64,000 nt of DNA, from the NCBI GenBank assembly GCA_964384915.1, contig CAYLMA010000003.1, forward strand, positions 88,804-152,803. Reading direction: 5' to 3'. Source of the DNA: Sulfurimicrobium sp964384915. Its GTDB lineage: Bacteria; Pseudomonadota; Gammaproteobacteria; Burkholderiales; Sulfuricellaceae. The position numbers were made by a program, and so were the translations under genes. Of this stretch, positions 1 through 7,500 are shown piece after piece; position 1 is the stretch's first letter, and every line of letters starts with the position of its first letter. The notes under the pieces are model-generated. The model saw only the letters and a program-made list of their open reading frames with translations. It searched no databases and was not told where the DNA came from.

Positions 1-2
1 TC

Positions 3-1328
3 GTGCTCCAGTGCGGCGCGGAGACGCCGCGAGTGTTCGAAGATCAGGTTCGTGTGGACGTGCGCGACCGGGACGGCGTTCTCAAACTCGTGAAGGACTA
101 TTTGACAGACCCGGGGTTCTTCCCGGGGGGGGGCACGGCAATCGCGCCGAAACTGTCGCCGGACGGGGATGAAGTCAAGGATGCCGCTGCCGAACTCCAT
201 AAAAAACTCTCGGCGGTCATCCCGAAACACGAGGTTGCCGAGTGGCCAGCTCAGCCCCTTGTACGGCTGGAACTGAAGACTGAAAAGATCGACAAGGCAA
301 CAAGCGCTGCCGCAACCCGGGCTGATTTCGAGAAAGTAGTTCTGATTCGTGAGATGGATCCTCGCGCCTTGCACATCTTCGGGATGGCAAATGTCGATGC
401 CGGAACTTCCTTCGGCGCGCTTGTGAAGCAATGGGCGGAAGGGAAAACCGACGCATCCCCCGCATGGGTGGAAGACATGCGAGCACAGATTGTGCGCGCT
501 GCCCACGGCAAGACCCCTGCATTGCTCTGGACGCAGCTGGAAGAGGCCGATGGCCACGAACGTTACACGCCTGTGCTGACCCGGTGGCGCCACGTGCCGG
601 CGCTCGACGCCATGCAATTCGATGTGAGCCTGGTGCCGTTCGATGCGGTCAAGGTGCTGTCTGGGGCCGGAGATCCATATCAGCAGGAATATCGGAATGC
701 GATGAGGAAGATCGAGTCGTTCGCGCCGTTTCTGGCCCCCTATTTCACGCCAATAGCGGCCCGCTGCTTCAATGAATGGTCCGAATACGTCAGAAAGGTC
801 GTAGGTGACGGCGCTGAGATGCGCGGCCCCGAAAGATTGGAGATTACGCGCCTGCTGGTTCGCGCGACCAAGAAGCACATGCTGGTTGAGCGGGTGGTGG
901 GCAACCCCCAAGCGCTGCACAGCCGTGACTGGCTCTCGTTCTACGACGAACTTGGCGAGCATGCTGACGTCGACAAGATCTGGATGCTTTGCGTGGAGGA
1001 GAGTGCAGTCAGGAGCAAGGCAAGGGAGGTCGAAGCTGCCTGGAGGTTCTTCAAAGACAGACGGTTTAAAACGCTGTACTGCTTGCCCAGGGATGTCGAA
1101 CATTCGATAGGCGAGGCTCTCCACGGCCATGAGGTTATCGAGGATTTTGGGAAGTATGTGAAGCTCCTGTCGCTACCTGGCGGATCGTATACGGCTGGTA
1201 CGAAAGCGAATGTGCTTGTCACGACGATCAGGGAGACAAGCCCCGAAGATCGCCGGCTACTGCGGAGCATGGTCGACTGCTCGACGCCAATGACCGAAGA
1301 CTGGCTACGAAGCCTGCATGATCTGTGA
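3..1328 (+). CDS. Unrecognised protein, probably 5'-truncated by the window edge
   Basis: The reading frame is open from base 3 and ends at a TGA at 1326-1328, giving at least 441 residues. The first in-frame GTG lies right at the window edge, so the true start is probably upstream and only the C-terminal part is visible. I recognise no domain. The protein looks soluble, has no clear membrane segment, and is rich in charged helical sequence in its second half. It is the first of nine same-strand genes that include TIR, caspase-like and CHAT proteins, and a 210-bp gap separates it from the TIR-PASTA gene. By position it could be a sensor or regulator of that cluster, but this is inference only. 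The frame is real by its length and high-GC codon pattern. Confidence 0.7.
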   Translation: MLQCGAETPRVFEDQVRVDVRDRDGVLKLVKDYLTDPGFFPGGGTAIAPKLSPDGDEVKDAAAELHKKLSAVIPKHEVAEWPAQPLVRLELKTEKIDKATSAAATRADFEKVVLIREMDPRALHIFGMANVDAGTSFGALVKQWAEGKTDASPAWVEDMRAQIVRAAHGKTPALLWTQLEEADGHERYTPVLTRWRHVPALDAMQFDVSLVPFDAVKVLSGAGDPYQQEYRNAMRKIESFAPFLAPYFTPIAARCFNEWSEYVRKVVGDGAEMRGPERLEITRLLVRATKKHMLVERVVGNPQALHSRDWLSFYDELGEHADVDKIWMLCVEESAVRSKAREVEAAWRFFKDRRFKTLYCLPRDVEHSIGEALHGHEVIEDFGKYVKLLSLPGGSYTAGTKANVLVTTIRETSPEDRRLLRSMVDCSTPMTEDWLRSLHDL

Positions 1329-1538
1329 GAGAAATGGAGGGTGCTGAATGGACTTGATTTACAGAAAAAGTGGCGAGGAAAAGCAACGGAGCCGGCCTTT
1401 GATGAATGGACTATTTTAATGTTTTCAATCATTGGCTTGGATAAATGCCCGGATTGTGAGCCCGGCCCTGTTGCCGGGGAGGAGCAATGCAAGCAAGGGC
1501 AGCCGACAAAATAATAGTTAGGTCAACAGGAGCGAGAA

Positions 1539-3620
1539 ATGCCAGGCATTTTCATCAGCTATCGCCGGGAAGACACGGCCGGCCATGCCGGCAGAATCTT
1601 TGACCGGCTGAAGGAAAGGTTCGGCAGGGACAAGGTTTTCATGGATGTGGCCGGCATTGAGCCGGGTGTCGATTTCGTGGAGGCCATCGACCAGGCGGTG
1701 GGCTCATGCGACGTGCTGCTGGTGATCATCGGGAAAAAATGGCTCACCTGCACCGATGCGTCAGGCAAAAGGCGCCTGGACGACCCCAAGGACTTCATCC
1801 GGCTGGAAACCGCCACGGCCCTGCGGCGGGATATCAGGGTCATCCCCGTGCTGGTGCAGGATGCGGCCATGCCGGGCGATGGCGATCTGCCCGATGAGCT
1901 GAAGAAGCTGGCGCGGCGGCAGGCGACCGAGATCAGTGATACTCACTGGGATACGGATACCGGACAGTTGATTGATACCCTGGCGAAGCTTCTGCATGAA
2001 GAGCCGATGCCCGCGCCCGGAGGGATGGCCCATGTCCCGGTCCAGCCCGTGAATAAGCCGGCAATTCCCTCGCCCGGTCCTTCGGGGATGGGCAAGAACA
2101 AACTCACCTGGATCATCTCGGCCATCATGGCGCTGGCCGTGGTGCTGGGGGGGCTGCTTTACTTTGTTCCATCGAACAAAGAGCCGGAGGTTGTAATGGC
2201 TTCGGTACTGGTACCCAGGCTGGAGGGCCAGCCACTGGAGAAGGCTCATCTGCTGCTGGAGATGGCAGGGCTGAAAGCAGCCAAGGCCGTGCGGAAGGAA
2301 ACCCGGGAGGCCCCTGAAGGCACGGTCATCGAGCAGGCGCCCAGGGCCGGGACGAAGCTGGCTCGCGGGGGAATGGTTGAACTTGTGGTGGCCGCAAGCC
2401 CGCCGGATCCCGTGATGGTAAGCGTTCCCGACGTGACGGGGCGCGAGGTGAAGAAGGCCGTCGTCATGTTGAAAGATGCCGGCTTGATTGCCAAACCCCG
2501 AATCGAGAGGGAAGAAACCACAAAGGCGAAAGAAGGTGCCGTGCTGAAGCAGAGTCTGAAGCCGGGTTCTCGGGTGCGTCCCGATGAAGTCATCACGCTG
2601 GTTCTTGCCGTGCTGCCGCGCGACAGGGAAGCTGCAGGCGAAATCGTGCTTCCCGATTTTACCGGTTCCCCCGCCCGGAAAGTGGAAGATTACCTCAAGG
2701 AGAAAGGGCTTGTCCTCGGCCCGGTGCATGAAAGGGCAAGCAGCGAGCATCCTGCGGGAACGGTGATTGGCCAGCGCCCACCGGCAGGGACCCGCATGGA
2801 GAAAGGGGGGGAGGTGCTCCTGCTGGTGGCCGCAAGCCCGCCGGAACCCATGATGGTAAGGGTTCCTGACGTGGCCGGGCGCGCGGCGAGGGAAGCCGTC
2901 GCCACGCTGAAAGAGGCTGGCGTGAATACCGAACCCCGAATCGAGAGGGAAGAAACCACAAAGGCGGAAGCCGGCACCGTGCTGAAGCAGAGCCTGAAGC
3001 CGGGTTCGCGGGTGCGTACCGATGAAGTTATCACGCTGGTTATTGCCGTGTCGCCGCGCAACACGGAAGCTGCCGGCGAAATCGTGCTTCCGGATTTTAC
3101 CGGTTCGCCCGTCCGGAGGGTGGAAGACTACCTCAAGGAGAAGGGGCTGGTACTCGGCCCGGTACAGGAAAAGGCGAGCAGCGAGCACCAGGCCGGAACG
3201 GTGATTGCCCAGCGTCCCCCGGCAAAGACCCGCATGGAGAAAGGAGGGATGGTGCTCCTGCAGGTGGCGGTGAGTGCCGGCGATGCGGCGCTACTCCCCG
3301 CGCCGGTGCAGGCATGGCCCGAAGAAGGGCGCTCCTTCGACAACATTCCCCGCACCATGGCCGTGCGCTGGAAACCGGTGTCGGGAGCCGCCAGCTACAC
3401 CGTGGAACTGGACTGCATGCACTGCTGTGAGCCGGGCAGGTGGTGCTCCGACCTGGGAAAACCGTGGAAGCTGGCGCGCGGCCTTCCCGCCGTGAACACG
3501 CCCGGCCACAAATTCGAGTTCGCGGGGGCCCAGCCGGGGCGCTGGCGGGTATGGGCAGTCGAAAAGAACGGGCGAGAAGGGGAGAAAAGTCCGTGGCGTA
3601 CTTTCAGGTACACAAGGTAA
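1539..3620 (+). CDS. TIR domain - transmembrane - five PASTA repeats membrane protein
   Basis: This 693-residue protein starts at an ATG preceded by AGGAGCGAG. Residues 1 to about 150 form a TIR domain: it opens with FISYRRED, and Glu90 in IRLETATAL occupies the place of the catalytic Glu of NAD-cleaving TIR enzymes. A single transmembrane helix spans about residues 190-210. About five PASTA repeats follow (roughly residues 220-585), then a beta-rich C-terminal domain of about 110 residues resembling a fibronectin-type fold. With one helix and a cytoplasmic TIR, the PASTA part should lie in the periplasm. PASTA domains bind peptidoglycan or muropeptides in kinases and penicillin-binding proteins, so the protein may couple a cell-wall state to TIR signalling; that coupling is inferred. 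PASTA repeats 2-3 and 4-5 are a recent tandem duplication. Next to it are a caspase-like peptidase and a CHAT protein. Confidence 0.85.
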   Translation: MPGIFISYRREDTAGHAGRIFDRLKERFGRDKVFMDVAGIEPGVDFVEAIDQAVGSCDVLLVIIGKKWLTCTDASGKRRLDDPKDFIRLETATALRRDIRVIPVLVQDAAMPGDGDLPDELKKLARRQATEISDTHWDTDTGQLIDTLAKLLHEEPMPAPGGMAHVPVQPVNKPAIPSPGPSGMGKNKLTWIISAIMALAVVLGGLLYFVPSNKEPEVVMASVLVPRLEGQPLEKAHLLLEMAGLKAAKAVRKETREAPEGTVIEQAPRAGTKLARGGMVELVVAASPPDPVMVSVPDVTGREVKKAVVMLKDAGLIAKPRIEREETTKAKEGAVLKQSLKPGSRVRPDEVITLVLAVLPRDREAAGEIVLPDFTGSPARKVEDYLKEKGLVLGPVHERASSEHPAGTVIGQRPPAGTRMEKGGEVLLLVAASPPEPMMVRVPDVAGRAAREAVATLKEAGVNTEPRIEREETTKAEAGTVLKQSLKPGSRVRTDEVITLVIAVSPRNTEAAGEIVLPDFTGSPVRRVEDYLKEKGLVLGPVQEKASSEHQAGTVIAQRPPAKTRMEKGGMVLLQVAVSAGDAALLPAPVQAWPEEGRSFDNIPRTMAVRWKPVSGAASYTVELDCMHCCEPGRWCSDLGKPWKLARGLPAVNTPGHKFEFAGAQPGRWRVWAVEKNGREGEKSPWRTFRYTR
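2391..3266 (+). repeat. Tandem 438-bp duplication encoding PASTA repeat pairs
   Basis: Two direct copies, 2391-2828 and 2829-3266, each encode 146 residues (two PASTA units). The copies agree over long stretches, for example in the segments encoding IEREETTK and LKQSLKPGSRVR. Because 438 is a multiple of three, gain or loss of a copy keeps the frame. The first PASTA unit, upstream of 2391, is more divergent. Confidence 0.9.
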
Positions 3621-3681
3621 AGGACGCAACGGCAATGGTGAAATGGGCTCTTGATCTTAACTTGGACAAAAGGAATTTATC

Positions 3682-4470
3682 ATGGCAAGCAAGGCACTCT
3701 GCATCGGCATCAACAATTACCCCGGTACCGCTAACGATCTTTCCGGCTGCGTCAACGACGCCAGCGACTGGGCCGAGGAACTGGCCCGGCGTGGCTTTGC
3801 CGTCACGCAACTGATCGACAGCCAGGCCACGCGCGCCGCCATGATCAAGGCCATCGGCGGCCTGATAGACGGGGCGGAGAAAGGCGACAGCCTGGTGATC
3901 ACCTATTCCGGCCACGGCACCTGGGTGCCGGACAGCGACGGCGACGAGCCGGACGGCCGCGATGAGGCGCTCTGCCCCTACGATCTGGCGAGCAAGGGCG
4001 CGTTGATCGACGACGATATCCATGACCTGTTCGTGCGCCGTGCCGCCGGCGTGCGCGTCGTCCTGATCTCGGATAGCTGCCACTCCGGCTCGGTGACGCG
4101 GGGCGACGAGGCGGACCTTGATCCCGGCATGCCAAGAGTGCGCTTCATGCCCCCCCAGGCCTGGATGAAGGGCGCCCTGCCGCCTCCAGCCCTGAGTGCC
4201 GTGAAACCCCGTGGAGGTTTCACCCGTGCCGGCGGCGATCTGCTCCTGGCCGGCTGCCAGGACCACGAATACAGCTGGGATACCAGCTTTCACGGCAGGC
4301 CCAATGGCGCCTTCACCTACTATGCCCTGAAGACGCTGCGCGAGGTCAAGCCGGCGACCTATCAGAAATGGTTCGACGCCATCCGGGCCTACCTGCCATC
4401 CACGCGCCTGCCGCAGTCGCCGCAAATCCTCGGCACCAGGAAGCCGCGCGGCTTCAAGGTTTTCAAATGA
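3682..4470 (+). CDS. Caspase-like peptidase (C14 family, metacaspase/orthocaspase type)
   Basis: This 262-residue cysteine peptidase has the caspase fold signature: KALCIGINNYP at the N-terminus, the catalytic His78 in YSGHGTW and the catalytic Cys133 in ISDSCHSG. The acidic stretch DSDGDEPDGRDEA after the His is typical of metacaspases that cleave after Arg or Lys. The protein is essentially a bare catalytic domain, without signal peptide, membrane helix or recognisable recruitment domain, so activation must come from a partner or a small molecule. It lies 61 bp after the TIR-PASTA gene and about 100 bp before the giant CHAT fusion, all on the same strand. Caspase-like effectors triggered by TIR-derived nucleotides are known in bacterial immunity (type IV Thoeris), which makes the neighbouring TIR genes the obvious candidates; this link is inference. 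Confidence 0.9.
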   Translation: MASKALCIGINNYPGTANDLSGCVNDASDWAEELARRGFAVTQLIDSQATRAAMIKAIGGLIDGAEKGDSLVITYSGHGTWVPDSDGDEPDGRDEALCPYDLASKGALIDDDIHDLFVRRAAGVRVVLISDSCHSGSVTRGDEADLDPGMPRVRFMPPQAWMKGALPPPALSAVKPRGGFTRAGGDLLLAGCQDHEYSWDTSFHGRPNGAFTYYALKTLREVKPATYQKWFDAIRAYLPSTRLPQSPQILGTRKPRGFKVFK

Positions 4471-4572
4471 TGCGGTAATGCGCCTTGATCATGATCTCGG
4501 CGGCCGCCATGCGGATTTCCGCGGCCATGCAGGCATGAGCCGTGCCATGAATGGATTTGAAAGGAGCTGGAA

Positions 4573-7500
4573 ATGAACAAAGCCACAGGCAATATCAAAC
4601 TGCGTATCGACGGCACGCTCAAGGAGGAAGATGCCTCCATCGCCGAATGGCCCGCCGAGGTGTATGAGCTGGATGGCCTTTCGCGTGGCGAGGCGAAGCG
4701 CGTTATGCCCGAGGCCCTTGAACCCGACGCGGTTCTTGAACTGGAACTGGCCAACGGCGCCCGCATCCTGGTTGCCGCCGAGGATGCCGGGCGTTACCTG
4801 GGCGCAGCGGCGCGCGGTGCAACCGGCCCGGGGCAGATCGAGGTCGGCCAGGTCCTGCATCTCTCCGGGCCGCGCCTGCCCACAGGGGCCGCGCGCGACA
4901 GCCTGGGCGCCTGGATGCTCAAGGGCCTGCGGGTCTACCGGCAGGGTCCCGCCGGCATGACCGCGCTGATCGCGGCGGGCACTTTCCAGGATGCGCAGCT
5001 GGACGACCGCAACGGCCTGTATCGTTGCAGCACCGATGCCTTTGGGCTGAGCAAGGTGGATGCGCTGCCCAGGTCCGCCGACCCGACCCTGATCTTCATC
5101 CACGGCACGGCCTCCTCGACGGAAGGCAGCTTCAAGGATTTGTGGAGCAGCGACAAGTACCGCGAACAACTGGTCGCGACCTACGGCTCGCGCCTCTATG
5201 CCTTCGAACACCGCAGCCTGACCGATAGCCCCATCGCCAACGCGCTGGACCTGGTCAAAACCCTGCCCAAGGGGGCGCGCCTGCACCTTGTCAGCCATTC
5301 GCGCGGGGGCATGGTGGGCGAGTTGCTGGCGCGCGCCAACCGCGTCGGCCTGGAGCCGTTCACCGATGCCGAGATCGAACGCTTCCTGGCCCATGCCGAA
5401 CGCCTCGGACGTGAGGGTTTCGAGGCCGATGCCAAGCGCCTGCGCGAACTCAACCGGGAACTCTGCAAACGCGCCATCCAGGTCGAGCGCTTCGTGCGCG
5501 TCGCCTGCCCGGCACGCGGCACCACCCTGGCCTCGGGCCGGCTGGACCGCTGGGCCAGCGTCATGCTCAACCTGCTGGGCAAGGGCTTCGACGCGACGGG
5601 CAGGATCATTCCCGGCATGATGCCGGTGGCCAAATCTTACGGCCTGCTGAAGACTTTCCTGCTCGCGGTGGTCAAGCAGCGCGCCGACGCGCGCATCCTC
5701 CCCGGCCTGGAGGCGATGATGCCCGATTCGCCGCTGGTGGGCCTGCTCAATACCCCGGACGTAAAGGTCGAGCACCCCCTGCACGTGCTGGCCGGCGACT
5801 TCCAGGGCGACGGCCTGCTGCCCTGGCTGGGCGACTGCCTGTCAGAGGTTTTCTACGGCAGCGAAACCGATCTGGTGGTGAACACCCCTTCCATGAGCGG
5901 CGGCGCGATGCGTGTGCAAGGCATCCGCCAGAAGCCGGTCAGCGGCCCAGAGGTCACCCACTTCAGCTATTTCGAGCGCGACGAAAGCGCACTGGCGCTG
6001 CTGGGCGCGCTCAAGGGCGACGACAGCCAGTACCAGTTGCTCGAAGGCCCGTCCAGGGCCGAGATCAGCCGGGGCGGCAGGGAGACCAAACGCAAGGATG
6101 ACGCCCCCATCGTCTTCCTCTTGCCCGGCATCATGGGCAGCCATATCCAGCTCGGCAAGGACCGCATCTGGTTCGAGCCCTTCAGCATGTGGTCGGGCGA
6201 AATGGCCAGGCTGAAGGTGGATGCCAAGGGGGTGACGCCGGATGGCTGGATGGACCGGAACTACGAGATGCTGGCGCGTCATCTGGCCGATAGCCATGAA
6301 GTGAGGCCCTTTGCCTACGACTGGCGCCTGTCGGTCACCGATGCGGCGGAACGCTTCGGCAAGGAGCTCGACCAGGCCATGCTCGACGCCCAGAAACGCG
6401 GCCAACCCCTGCGCATCGTCGCCCACTCCATGGGCGGCCTGGTTGCCCGCCTGGCGCTGAAAGGTCGCTGGGACAAGTTCAAGGCCATTCCCGGCAGCCG
6501 CCTGCTGCAACTGGGCACGCCCAACCAGGGCTCGCATTCCATCGCCGCCGTGCTCATGGCGCGCGACGATTTCGTCCAGACCATCGAGCGCTGGTTCGAC
6601 TGGAAGCACGACATGCGCAAATTCCTCGAAATCGTCCGCGATTTTCCGGGCGTGCTGGAGCTCCTGCCCTGGCCGGAAGATAACGGTAAGGCCAGCGATG
6701 GTGTTGACTACTTCGACGCCAATGTCTGGCAGTCCTGGTACGGCGAAGACCAGGATTCGAAGAAAGGCAAGTCCTGGATTCCGCCGCAAAAGGCTCCTCT
6801 GGAAAAGGCGCGCGCCGCCATTGCCACCCTGCGCACTGCCGAGCTGGACCCGGAATGCACCCTCTACGTCGCGGGCCGCTCACCCACCCCCATCGCCGTG
6901 CGCATCGTCGAGGGACGGGTAGAGATCGGCTGGGTCGACGAGGGTGACGGCCGGGTGCCCTGGAAAACAGGCATACCACCCGGCGTGCCGGTGTGGTACA
7001 CCGATGCCGTGCATGGCGACCTGGCCAACCATGAGAAGGCCTTCGAGGCCTACCGGGAGTTGATCGAGAGCGGTGACACGCGCGAACCCGCGCTGACCCG
7101 CATCCCGGCCGGCGCACGTGGCGAATCCGCACCGGTCTTCCGCCCTCGCGGCCTGGAAGGGCATGCCCTGTATCCGAGCGTCGATGAAGTTCTTGCCGCC
7201 GCCACCGGCGGCGCCCGCCCGGGCCGGCGCGTTGCGGAGAAAAAGGCAGTACCGGCCATTCTTGAGGTCATCCACGGCAGCCTGGCCAGCGCCGAATCGC
7301 CGGTGCTGATCGGCGCATACGCCAACGACAGCCTGCGCGGCAGCGCCAGTTTCCTGAACGGCCACCTGGACGGACAATTGGCGCGCGCCTTCATACTGGG
7401 CCGCTATCCAGCCCAGCCGGACGACGCCATGGTCTTCCTCAATGCGACCCCAACTGGAAAGCCCGGCGGCGCCATCGTGGTCGGTCTGGGAGCGGTGGGT

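Noticed and set aside
1761..3188. 475-residue minus-strand ORF within the TIR-PASTA gene
   Set aside because: It is the antisense shadow of a GC-rich, repeated coding region; no domain or ribosome-binding site is seen, while the plus strand has clear TIR and PASTA domains.
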